Shown here: positions 1 to 6,420 of the stretch, one piece after another
How the letters are laid out: each line of letters opens with the position of its first letter
Position numbering within the stretch: position 1 is the first letter of the stretch
Source of the DNA: Ghiorsea sp.
Lineage (GTDB): Bacteria; Pseudomonadota; Zetaproteobacteria; Mariprofundales; Mariprofundaceae
Direction: 5' to 3'
DNA length: 6,734 bases
Assembly (NCBI GenBank): GCA_027053695.1
Contig: JALUHL010000173.1
Location: forward strand, 1 to 6,734
Notes under the pieces: model-generated
Told to the model about the DNA's origin: nothing
Database searches by the model: none
Seen by the model: only the letters and a program-made list of their open reading frames with translations
Made by a program: the position numbers and the translations under genes

Positions 1-1351
1 CAATGCGCGTAGAATTCACTCGATTCATTTGCCCAGCGCCCACGCCTAAAGTGACGCCACCTTTGGCAAATACAATGGCATTGGATTTCACATGCTTAGC
101 CACAGTCCAGGCAAACATCATATCTTGCCATTCTTCTTCAGTGGGTTGGCGTTTACTGACCACTTTGCACATATCACGGGTTAAAATATGGTCATCACGC
201 TCTTGCACCAGTAAACCACCGCTCACACGTTTGAAGTCTAGCCCACCTTGCACAGGAGCAACTGATGGGGCGAGCAAAACACGCAGGTTTTTCTTGGCAC
301 TTAATGTTTCTAAAGCTTCATCAGAGAAACCTGGTGCAATCACGACTTCCATAAAGGTTTGGGCAATGAGTGATGCTGTTTCATTATCTAAAGGTTGATT
401 AAAAGCAGCAATGCCACCAAAGGCGGATGTGCTGTCGGCTGCTCTGGCACGTTCATACACTTCAGCTTGGTTGCTACCCACTGCTACGCCACAAGGGTTG
501 GCATGTTTGACAATGACGGCTGCATTTTCAGAAAAGTCACGCACGCAAGCAAAGGCAGCATCAGCATCAGCAATATTATTGTATGACAAAGCTTTGCCCT
601 GCAATACTTCGCAATCGGCAAGTGAAGTCACAGGGTCTTCAACATCGGCATAAAACGCACCAGCTTGATGCGGATTTTCGCCATAACGTAGTTCATCCGC
701 AGTTTTGATAAACTGGCGAGTAAAAACATCAGGGAATGCGCGTTTACTTCCATCAATATTAAGCGAGGAAAAGTGATTGGCAATCGCGCCATCATAGGCT
801 GCGGTGTGGGCATAAGCTTTGACAGCAAGGCTACGACGTTTGTCCACATTTAACGAACCATCTTGCATGGATGCAGCCACCATAGCGTAGTCGTTAGGGT
901 CAACCACAATGGTCACAAATTCATGGTTTTTGGCAGCAGCGCGAACCATGCAAGGGCCGCCAATATCAATATTTTCAATGGCATCAGTGATGGTGCAATC
1001 TTCTTTAGCCACAGCTTCACGGAATGGATATAAATTCACACACACCACATCAATGCGCTCAATGCCATGCTCTTTCATGGAAGCCAAATCGCTTTCGTTG
1101 TTTCGACGCGCAAGAATGCCGCCATGCACTTTAGGGTTAAGGGTTTTGACACGCCCATCCATCATCTCAGGAAAGCCTGTGTAGTCGGACACATCGCGGA
1201 CTTCAATGCCTGCTTCACGAAGCAGCTTGGCAGTGCCACCTGTGGATAAAAGCTGAAAGCCCAAATCAATAAGTGATTGCGCAAAAGGCTTGATGCCTGA
1301 TTTGTCGGAAACACTTAATAAGGCGTATTGGGTAGTTGATGGTGATGACAT
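1..1351 (-). CDS. purH: Bifunctional IMP cyclohydrolase / AICAR formyltransferase PurH, 3'-truncated by the window edge
   Basis: PurH catalyses the last two steps of purine synthesis in the cytoplasm: formylation of AICAR from 10-formyl-THF, then ring closure to IMP. I translated this frame by hand: 450 codons run without a stop from the ATG (1351-1349) to the window edge. The N-terminal cyclohydrolase (MGS-like) domain shows [16 protein letters not shown] (34-49), [15 protein letters not shown] (66-80, with the conserved Lys at 69) and MVRAAAKNH (135-143). The formyltransferase domain shows RYGENPHQ (222-229), the catalytic Lys-His pair in VKHANPCG (K282, H283), SAFGG (309-313) and [10 protein letters not shown] (423-432). 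The family is about 520 residues long, so some 70 C-terminal residues lie beyond base 1. An AGAGG ribosome site at 1362-1358, 6 bases before the ATG, supports the start. The gene is divergent from the cyclic-nucleotide-binding gene. One oddity is Asn at 72 where many homologues have His (KTLHP). Confidence 0.97.
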   Translation of the reverse strand, partial: MSSPSTTQYALLSVSDKSGIKPFAQSLIDLGFQLLSTGGTAKLLREAGIEVRDVSDYTGFPEMMDGRVKTLNPKVHGGILARRNNESDLASMKEHGIERIDVVCVNLYPFREAVAKEDCTITDAIENIDIGGPCMVRAAAKNHEFVTIVVDPNDYAMVAASMQDGSLNVDKRRSLAVKAYAHTAAYDGAIANHFSSLNIDGSKRAFPDVFTRQFIKTADELRYGENPHQAGAFYADVEDPVTSLADCEVLQGKALSYNNIADADAAFACVRDFSENAAVIVKHANPCGVAVGSNQAEVYERARAADSTSAFGGIAAFNQPLDNETASLIAQTFMEVVIAPGFSDEALETLSAKKNLRVLLAPSVAPVQGGLDFKRVSGGLLVQERDDHILTRDMCKVVSKRQPTEEEWQDMMFAWTVAKHVKSNAIVFAKGGVTLGVGAGQMNRVNSTRI

Positions 1352-1503
1352 AGGATTCCTCTAAGGTAAATGGATAATGTGCAGAGGGCGAAGGCTACGC
1401 ATACTTAAGCCAAGCGCAATGGATACAAGCCTGATTCAATTCAGCCACTTAAAATACCCAGTTAAGGTTGGCTTTTTAGAAAATAGGGTCTAGCCTATGG
1501 TCT

Positions 1504-2586
1504 ATGGCACTCAACGAACAAGAGCTATCTTACGCATATCAAGGGCTTCTCCATGCATTTCCAGAGGACTTGCATATTGCAAGGCCAATGATTCAAATGC
1601 TGCAAGATAGAGGTGATAATAAGGCGGCACGTGACTTGGCGATGGATATGGCTAGGCGTATGCTGGCGCTGGGTTATTCAACCTATGCATTGGCATTCAT
1701 CACCATTTGTGAGCAACTTAAACACCCCGATACAGACGAAATTGAATCGATTAAAAATATGGCAGAGCTCACCCTAAGCGCCACGCATCAAGATGACGAT
1801 GTTAAAATGTTTGAATTGATTGGAACTTTATCCGATGCCGAAGCCAAGGATTTCTTAAAGAAAGGTACGTTGCTTACGGTGAAAGAGGGTGAAAGTATTG
1901 TTAAGCAAGGCGAAATAAGCCGAAAATTTTATCTTATTTTGGATGGGGTGATGCGTGTCCACGTCAAAACCAGAAGCGGACAAGATATTGATTTGACCGA
2001 TTTGAAAAAGGGTGAGTTCTTTGGTGAGTTTGCTTGTGTGTATCATCTGCCGAGAACGGCAACGGTAACGGCGTCATCGGAAGTTAAAGTGCTTGAATTT
2101 GATGATGTGGTCATTACTGAGCTTGTAGAAACTTCGCCAGAAGCAGGTGAAAGTTTGGTGGGCATTGTGCAAAGGCGGATGATTGCATCGGTTGCACATG
2201 CGCACCCCAGCTTTGTAACCATTGCGGAGAAGGATAGAGCTTGGTTGGCTGAAGAATCTGAACTTGTTGAATATGAGGCAGGGGATTCTTTAATTTCAGA
2301 GTCAGGCGAATATTTTTATATTATTGCCTTTGGTAAAGCTGAAGCAAAACAAAACATAGATGGTAAACAAGTGAGATGTGAATTTGGTGTTAATGATTTG
2401 TACACCAATGCAGATGCTGTTTTGAGTCTTCCCGATGGTGCCAGTCTAGTGGCGACTGAGCGCTGTTTGGTTTGCAAAACACCCTTGGATATTTTTGAAG
2501 CATTTTCCCAAGCCTATGGCGATTTTGAACATTGGGTTGAAGCCCATGTGAAACAAAGGAAGGCCTGTCTGAGCGCCAAACCCTAA
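1504..2586 (+). CDS. Soluble cyclic-nucleotide-binding protein with helical (TPR-like) N-terminus and tandem cNMP-binding folds
   Basis: This is a 360-residue protein without signal peptide or membrane segments, so probably cytoplasmic. Residues 1-100 look all-helical and TPR-like (repeated Ala/Leu-rich amphipathic stretches such as KAARDLAMDMARRML). Residues about 103-225 form a good CRP/PKA-type cyclic-nucleotide-binding domain. Its phosphate-binding cassette FFGEFACVYHLPRTATV (172-188) keeps the Gly-Glu pair (G174, E175) that contacts ribose and Arg184 that contacts the cyclic phosphate. Residues about 243-345 resemble a second such fold (YEAGDSLISESGEYFYII, 257-274) but lack a recognisable cassette. 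No helix-turn-helix, kinase or GGDEF domain is present, so I infer a cAMP or cGMP effector acting through protein contacts. The start is uncertain: no good Shine-Dalgarno site precedes the ATG (only AGGG at 1485-1488, 15 bases upstream). An ATG at 1497 is out of frame. A TAAAAT at 1450-1455 could be a -10, but no matching -35 is seen. The ligand and partner are unknown. Confidence 0.88.
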   Translation: MALNEQELSYAYQGLLHAFPEDLHIARPMIQMLQDRGDNKAARDLAMDMARRMLALGYSTYALAFITICEQLKHPDTDEIESIKNMAELTLSATHQDDDVKMFELIGTLSDAEAKDFLKKGTLLTVKEGESIVKQGEISRKFYLILDGVMRVHVKTRSGQDIDLTDLKKGEFFGEFACVYHLPRTATVTASSEVKVLEFDDVVITELVETSPEAGESLVGIVQRRMIASVAHAHPSFVTIAEKDRAWLAEESELVEYEAGDSLISESGEYFYIIAFGKAEAKQNIDGKQVRCEFGVNDLYTNADAVLSLPDGASLVATERCLVCKTPLDIFEAFSQAYGDFEHWVEAHVKQRKACLSAKP

Positions 2587-2662
2587 TTCGTCCCCCATTC
2601 ATTTCTAAAAAATCACAGCGCAACAATCATAAGTGAAACGCAACTTTTACGTCTTTAGTGTA

Positions 2663-3364
2663 TTATTGATTGCCTTTTTTCAACCATGCTTTTAAGTCAC
2701 CGCCTGCATATTTACTACCATCCGCGGCAAACATGGTGGGTGTACCCATTACATTAAGTTTGGCTGCTAATTTCATGTTTCTATCAACAGGTGTTTGACA
2801 TGTACCTTTGGGTAAGGCTTTACCATTCAGCATGACATCAATCATAGCTTGATGCTGGTCTTTAGCGCACCAAATGGATTTAGATTTTTCATAAGCTTGA
2901 GGATGAAGCTGAACCAGAGGGAATAAAAACGTATAAACACGGATGCCAGTTTCATTTTTAAGCTGCTTTTCTAAGCGTTTACAATAAGGGCACTCAGGGT
3001 CAGTGAATACAGCCATTTTTAAACCATCTTCAGGGCCGCTGACAATGGCATCTTCAAGAGGTAAGTCTTTCCAGTTGATGCGGTTAATTTTTGCAAGGCG
3101 GGCAGCCGTTAAATCTTTTTTATTGGCTGTATCAAACATATGCCCAGTCACCAAGTATTTGCCTGTATCGTCAGTGTAATAAATTTTATCGCCAGATTGC
3201 ACTTCATAAAGCCCAGCAATCGGTGTGGTGTTAATGGCCTTGATAGGCAGGTCGCGCAATGTTTTTTTAATCGTCTGCTTGATAGATGGAGATACGTCAC
3301 CTGAATTTCCTGCGCAAGCAGTAAAGGGAATAGAAAGGGCAAGTATGAGTAAGATTGATTTCAT
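2663..3364 (-). CDS. dsbC: DsbC/DsbG-type periplasmic thiol:disulfide interchange protein (disulfide isomerase)
   Basis: This 233-residue exported protein matches the DsbC family, which reshuffles wrong disulfides in periplasmic proteins and is kept reduced by DsbD. The N-terminus (MKSILLILALSIPFTACAG) is a signal peptide. Residues about 25-105 look like the DsbC dimerisation domain and linker. The thioredoxin-fold catalytic domain has FTDPECPYCKRLEKQ (120-134) with the redox motif CPYC (C125, C128), a second cysteine pair (C166, C189) as in E. coli DsbC, and the cis-proline loop GTPT (207-210, Pro209). E. coli DsbC has CGYC in place of CPYC. Cys17 follows Phe-Thr-Ala, so a lipoprotein signal is possible; cleavage by signal peptidase I after Ala18 is the alternative. 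AGGAGT at 3375-3370, 5 bases before the ATG, supports the start. It converges on the cyclic-nucleotide-binding gene and diverges from hemJ. DsbG is a less likely assignment. Confidence 0.9.
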   Translation of the reverse strand: MKSILLILALSIPFTACAGNSGDVSPSIKQTIKKTLRDLPIKAINTTPIAGLYEVQSGDKIYYTDDTGKYLVTGHMFDTANKKDLTAARLAKINRINWKDLPLEDAIVSGPEDGLKMAVFTDPECPYCKRLEKQLKNETGIRVYTFLFPLVQLHPQAYEKSKSIWCAKDQHQAMIDVMLNGKALPKGTCQTPVDRNMKLAAKLNVMGTPTMFAADGSKYAGGDLKAWLKKGNQ

Positions 3365-3446
3365 GGGTAACTCCTAATTGATAAACTTATGGCAAAGCCT
3401 AGCGGCATCTTTTGCAGTTGTCTCCGAATAAAGTTATGTTTGCCCC

Positions 3447-3452
3447 AAGGAG
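3447..3452 (+). promoter_or_regulatory. Ribosome binding site deciding the hemJ start
   Basis: AAGGAG lies 11 bases before the ATG at 3464 and is followed by the short palindrome GTAAATTTAC (3452-3461). The reading frame stays open upstream to an ATG at 3389. That would add 25 residues (with three cysteines) not typical of the family and would start only 25 bases from the divergent dsbC start. The internal ATG is therefore preferred. Confidence 0.7.
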
Positions 3453-3463
3453 TAAATTTACAG

Positions 3464-3886
3464 ATGGAATGGGTCAAGGTTTTTCACATTATGATGTTTA
3501 CATCCTGGTTTGCAGGGCTGTTTTATTTGCCGCGCATTTTCGTTAATCATGCCATGACAGATGATGAAGCCGTGCATCAGCGGTTGGCTTTGATGGAGCG
3601 AAAATTATATCGCTTTGTTACGCCCATGATGCTGCTCACGATTGTGTTTGGGGCTATATTAGCCTATGACCAATGGGATTATTTCAGCCATCAAACATGG
3701 TTTTGGTTAAAGATTGCTGTGGTTGCGCTGCTTGTGGTTTATCATTTGTATTGTGGGCATTTGGTGAAGGTGTTTGCCCAAAGGAAAAATGCGCGTGACC
3801 ATGTGTTTTACCGATTCTTTAATGAAGTTCCTGTGTTGGGTTTGATTGCTGTTTTAATTTTTGTCGTGGTTAGACCGTTTACTTAA
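3464..3886 (+). CDS. hemJ: HemJ-like protoporphyrinogen oxidase (UPF0093 integral membrane protein)
   Basis: From the preferred ATG this encodes a 140-residue membrane protein, the usual length of the HemJ family. HemJ converts protoporphyrinogen IX to protoporphyrin IX, the next-to-last step of haem synthesis, in many bacteria lacking HemG and HemY. Four hydrophobic segments can be seen, at about residues 3-24, 49-68, 78-99 and 120-138. The family signature is clear in the first (EWVKVFHIMMFTSWFAGLFY, 2-21), which carries the conserved His8, and in LPRIFV (22-27). Further family-like elements are MERKLYRFVTPMM (45-57, with basic residues before the second helix) and WFWLKIAVV (77-85). The gene is divergent from dsbC (99-base gap) and lies 86 bases upstream of the cyclase, with no terminator seen between, so read-through is possible. 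Family assignment is firm; the enzymatic role is by homology only. No other haem gene is in the window. Confidence 0.87.
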   Translation: MEWVKVFHIMMFTSWFAGLFYLPRIFVNHAMTDDEAVHQRLALMERKLYRFVTPMMLLTIVFGAILAYDQWDYFSHQTWFWLKIAVVALLVVYHLYCGHLVKVFAQRKNARDHVFYRFFNEVPVLGLIAVLIFVVVRPFT

Positions 3887-3900
3887 TTTTTCTGAGAAGC

Positions 3901-3929
3901 TTGAAACATCAATAAATATCAACTACTTT
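3901..3929 (+). promoter_or_regulatory. Possible sigma70-type promoter for the adenylate cyclase gene
   Basis: TTGAAA (3901-3906) and TACTTT (3924-3929) are separated by 17 bases in an AT-rich gap between hemJ and the cyclase. The -35 is good but the -10 matches TATAAT at only three positions. It would give a leader of about 36 bases. No CRP-like TGTGA-N6-TCACA site is visible here. Confidence 0.3.
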
Positions 3930-3961
3930 ACATAGTGGGGATAGTTTTTATCAGGATATAG

Positions 3962-3967
3962 AGGGAG
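3962..3967 (+). promoter_or_regulatory. Ribosome binding site supporting a TTG start for the adenylate cyclase
   Basis: AGGGAG ends 5 bases before TTG at 3973-3975. The first in-frame ATG is at 4042, inside the first membrane helix, and would remove the N-terminal cytoplasmic stub and part of that helix. TTG is therefore the best start. Confidence 0.7.
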
Positions 3968-3972
3968 TTTCT

Positions 3973-6240
3973 TTGCTACATACAATCACGCATTACATTG
4001 AAAAACATTCCAAGTGGCTGGGTATTCCTTTGATTGTTACCATGGCAATCGTGGCATTGAGCTTGGCCATCATCAAACCTGCAGCTCTAGCACAATTTGA
4101 ATTAAAATCTTTAGACTTTCGTTTTTTAGCGCGCGGTCCTACTACGCCTGACCCAAGGGTTGCTATCATTACTGTGGATGATGATGCCTTATCTGAAATT
4201 GGTCGTTGGCCTTGGTCGCGGGATAAAATTGCTAAAGTTGTGGATAGAGCTTTGGGCGAATATGGGGCGAAAGCACTTGGCTTTGATATGGTGTTTTCTG
4301 AAGACCAAGTCAATGTGGTGGATGAAGCTGTTCGCCTGCTTGATAGCAATGTGAAAGATATGTATTCGAATGCTGCAAGCGAGCATATCCAGTGGCTTGA
4401 ATCACAACGCAAATTTGGCGATGTAGATGCTGTGCTTGAAGGCGTATTAAGGAAACATAAAGATAGTTTAGTGCCTGGTTATTTCTTTTATTCGCAAGCT
4501 GCAGGCGCACCCGATTTGGTGAAAAGTAAGCTTGCAGAAGAAGCGGCGTTGATTCGCTCTTTGGCGATGACGGCATCATTTTCTAAACAAGCTTTGCATA
4601 GTTTGCCGCATATTGGCGCAATCGAAGGCAATATTCCAAGAGTCACCAAAGCTGTGGATGCGATTGGATTCTTTAACTTCTTCCCAGACCCTGATGGTAC
4701 GGTACGCCGCATCCCACTGATGACAGAAATGGACGGTTATGTTTACCCAAGCATGGCGATGCAAACCTTGCGTATGTTTTTGGATTGGCCAGATATGTCA
4801 GTTGTGGTGGGTGATGTGGGCGTGGAAGAAGTTCATCTTGGTCCTCTGGAAATTCAAACCGATGCTTCAGGAAGCATGCTGCTCAACCACTATGGCCCAG
4901 GCGGAACATTTCCTCACTATTCAGCCGCAAATATCCTCAAAGGTCGACTCAAAGGTGATGAGCTTAAAGACAAAATTATTATATTTGGTGTAACAGCCGT
5001 AGCCGTTTTGGATATTCGAGCAACCCCCTTTGACCCTGTGTTTCCCGGTGTGGAAGCGCATGCCGTTGCCATCTCCAATATTTTAAACAATGAGGAGCTA
5101 AGGAGGCCACCCTCAGTTGAAGTGATTGAGCTGTTGCTCGTGCTTTTCTTAAGTCTTTTCGCAGGTTGGTTGGTGCATGGGCGTACACCCGTGGTGCAAG
5201 GCTTGGTGATTGTTGGTTTCCCCGTGTTGATTGTTGTGGTTTCACAATGGTTGTTCTCTGAATATTATTTATGGATTGAAGAAACCTTCTTGATTGTAGG
5301 GGTCTTGCTGACCACTGTGCCTACAGCATTGCTGGGTTATATTGTAGAATCAAGGAAGCGTGCATTTATTCATGATGCCTTTGCGCATTATTTGGCACCG
5401 TCTGTGGTGGAAAATTTATCGAAGAATCCAGATGCATTGAAATTGGGCGGTGAAGAGAAATACTTAACTGCATTTTTCTCTGATATTGCATCCTTCTCGA
5501 CATTCTCTGAGAAGTTGACGCCTGCAGAGCTGGTTGCCTTTTTAAATCGTTATTTAACGGCCATGAGTGATATTTTGTTGGAAGAAAATGGCACCATCGA
5601 TAAATATGAAGGAGATGCCATTATTTCATTCTTTGGCGCACCCATGGATATGGATGATCATGCCTTGCGTTGCGTGGTTGCAGCCCTTAGGCAGCAGGCA
5701 AGATTGGCAGAGCTTAGAGAAGAATGGAAAGCGGAAGGTTTACCTGAAGTGCATGTGCGTATTGGCGTGAATAGTGGGCCTATGGTTGTGGGTAATATGG
5801 GCACGGAAAACAGCATGAACTACACCATGATGGGTGACCATGTGAACCTTGCAGCAAGGCTTGAAGGAGTGTGTAAAGCATATCGTGTACCTATTTTAAT
5901 GAGTAAAGATACTTACATGGAGGTTCGCGACCATATCTCAGCGCGCTTTATTGATAGGGTTCGCGTGGTGGGTAGAGCGCAACCTGTGGATTTGTATCAG
6001 CCTATGGGAATGCGCAATGATATGAGCGATGAGCAGCAGCATGAGTATCGTGCGTATGAAAAAGCGTGGAGCTTGATGCTACACGGCGATTATAAAGAAG
6101 CTTTGAAAATGATGACCAAGCTTTATGCCATGAGCCCACACGATGGCCTTTATGAAGTGATGATTGCGCGGCTTAAAGGTTATGTGCATACGCCGCCACC
6201 CGATGATTGGACAGGTGTATTTAATCTCAAGAATAAATAA
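3973..6240 (+). CDS. Membrane class III adenylate cyclase with periplasmic CHASE2 sensor domain
   Basis: The predicted product, 755 residues, makes cAMP from ATP at the inner membrane. A membrane helix at about 17-38 is followed by a CHASE2 domain (about 40-380) with the family hallmarks VAIITVDDDALSEIGRWPWS (63-82) and ALGFDMVFSE (101-110). Three further helices (about 384-402, 407-428, 437-458) bring the C-terminal half back to the cytoplasm. The class III catalytic domain (about 495-680) has both metal-binding Asp residues (D504 in FFSDIASF, D548 in IDKYEGDAI), adenine-specifying Lys544 and Thr618 (NYTMMGD), and transition-state Asn625 and Arg629 (VNLAARLE). The Lys/Thr pair points to adenylate rather than guanylate cyclase, subclass IIIb. 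The last 65 residues form a short helical TPR-like tail ending in the PPPDDWTGVF motif common in CHASE2 cyclases. With all catalytic residues in one chain it should act as a homodimer. The CHASE2 signal is unknown. Translation likely starts at TTG. Confidence 0.95.
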   Translation: MLHTITHYIEKHSKWLGIPLIVTMAIVALSLAIIKPAALAQFELKSLDFRFLARGPTTPDPRVAIITVDDDALSEIGRWPWSRDKIAKVVDRALGEYGAKALGFDMVFSEDQVNVVDEAVRLLDSNVKDMYSNAASEHIQWLESQRKFGDVDAVLEGVLRKHKDSLVPGYFFYSQAAGAPDLVKSKLAEEAALIRSLAMTASFSKQALHSLPHIGAIEGNIPRVTKAVDAIGFFNFFPDPDGTVRRIPLMTEMDGYVYPSMAMQTLRMFLDWPDMSVVVGDVGVEEVHLGPLEIQTDASGSMLLNHYGPGGTFPHYSAANILKGRLKGDELKDKIIIFGVTAVAVLDIRATPFDPVFPGVEAHAVAISNILNNEELRRPPSVEVIELLLVLFLSLFAGWLVHGRTPVVQGLVIVGFPVLIVVVSQWLFSEYYLWIEETFLIVGVLLTTVPTALLGYIVESRKRAFIHDAFAHYLAPSVVENLSKNPDALKLGGEEKYLTAFFSDIASFSTFSEKLTPAELVAFLNRYLTAMSDILLEENGTIDKYEGDAIISFFGAPMDMDDHALRCVVAALRQQARLAELREEWKAEGLPEVHVRIGVNSGPMVVGNMGTENSMNYTMMGDHVNLAARLEGVCKAYRVPILMSKDTYMEVRDHISARFIDRVRVVGRAQPVDLYQPMGMRNDMSDEQQHEYRAYEKAWSLMLHGDYKEALKMMTKLYAMSPHDGLYEVMIARLKGYVHTPPPDDWTGVFNLKNK

Positions 6241-6242
6241 GT

Positions 6243-6270
6243 TTGCCTTGTGCAGACTTCTTCATACAAT
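6243..6270 (+). promoter_or_regulatory. Candidate sigma70 promoter of the tRNA-Val/thrS unit
   Basis: TTGCCT (6243-6248) and TACAAT (6265-6270) are 16 bases apart. The -10 matches the consensus at five of six positions and the -35 at four. The following bases GCGC (6271-6274) form a GC-rich discriminator, as in stringently controlled stable-RNA promoters. Transcription would start near 6277, at the first base of the hairpin below. The -35 begins 3 bases after the cyclase stop codon. Confidence 0.5.
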
Positions 6271-6276
6271 GCGCAA

Positions 6277-6306
6277 CCTATTGGTTAGCTTAGGTTAACC
6301 AATAGG
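6277..6306 (+). repeat. Perfect 11-base inverted repeat (hairpin) just upstream of tRNA-Val
   Basis: CCTATTGGTTA (6277-6287) and TAACCAATAGG (6296-6306) are exact reverse complements around an 8-base centre. A G-T wobble and a C-G pair extend the stem to 13 pairs with a TTAG tetraloop. It ends 5 bases before the tRNA. No run of T follows on either strand, so it is not a standard intrinsic terminator. It could end cyclase transcription in a non-canonical way, form the 5' end of the tRNA precursor, or be an operator. Confidence 0.8.
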
Positions 6307-6311
6307 GATTT

Positions 6312-6386
6312 AGGCTCGTAGCTCAGGGGTAGAGCACCACCTTGACATGGTGGGGGTCGGCGGTTCGAAACCGCCCGAGCCTACCA
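6312..6386 (+). tRNA. tRNA-Val, anticodon GAC
   Basis: The 75 bases fold into a full cloverleaf. The acceptor stem AGGCTCG (6312-6318) pairs with CGAGCCT (6376-6382). The D stem is GCTC/GAGC. The anticodon stem CCACC/GGTGG encloses the loop TTGACAT with GAC at 6344-6346, which reads GUC and GUU valine codons. The variable loop is 5 bases. The T stem GGCGG/CCGCC encloses TTCGAAA. Discriminator A is followed by an encoded CCA (6384-6386). It lies 34 bases upstream of thrS on the same strand, so the two are probably cotranscribed and the tRNA cut out of the thrS leader. Confidence 0.97.
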
Positions 6387-6420
6387 TTTATTTATATCAC
6401 TCAAGGAGTAGAGCTTTTTT

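Noticed and set aside
3..1249. Plus-strand open frames opposite purH
   Set aside because: The minus strand encodes an unbroken, well-conserved PurH across this region. The plus-strand frames are low-complexity shadows with no recognisable domain.
1407..1474. Inverted pair AAGCCAA / TTGGCTT in the purH divergent spacer
   Set aside because: Only 7 bases long and 54 bases apart, so chance is likely. No PUR-box or CRP-like site was recognised in this spacer.
2587..2662. Terminator between the convergent cyclic-nucleotide-binding gene and dsbC
   Set aside because: The only hairpin seen (2633-2638 with 2645-2650) has six pairs including a wobble, and no adjacent T run. A repeated CGCAAC (2619 and 2639) is direct, not inverted.
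3412..3440. TTGCAG and TATGTT, 17 bases apart, as a hemJ promoter
   Set aside because: The -35 matches the consensus at only three positions and transcription would begin at the ribosome binding site itself, which is hard to accept.
3389..3463. N-terminal extension of the HemJ-like frame from the ATG at 3389
   Set aside because: The extra 25 residues are not like the family, no ribosome site precedes them, and AAGGAG correctly precedes the ATG at 3464.
3993..5245. Minus-strand open frames within the cyclase gene
   Set aside because: They lie opposite conserved CHASE2 coding sequence, have no ribosome sites worth noting and resemble no family.
6277..6306. The hairpin as a standard Rho-independent terminator of the cyclase
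   Set aside because: The sequence after the stem is GATTTAGG on the plus strand and TTGCGC on the minus strand; neither has the T run required. It is kept as a hairpin of unknown role.
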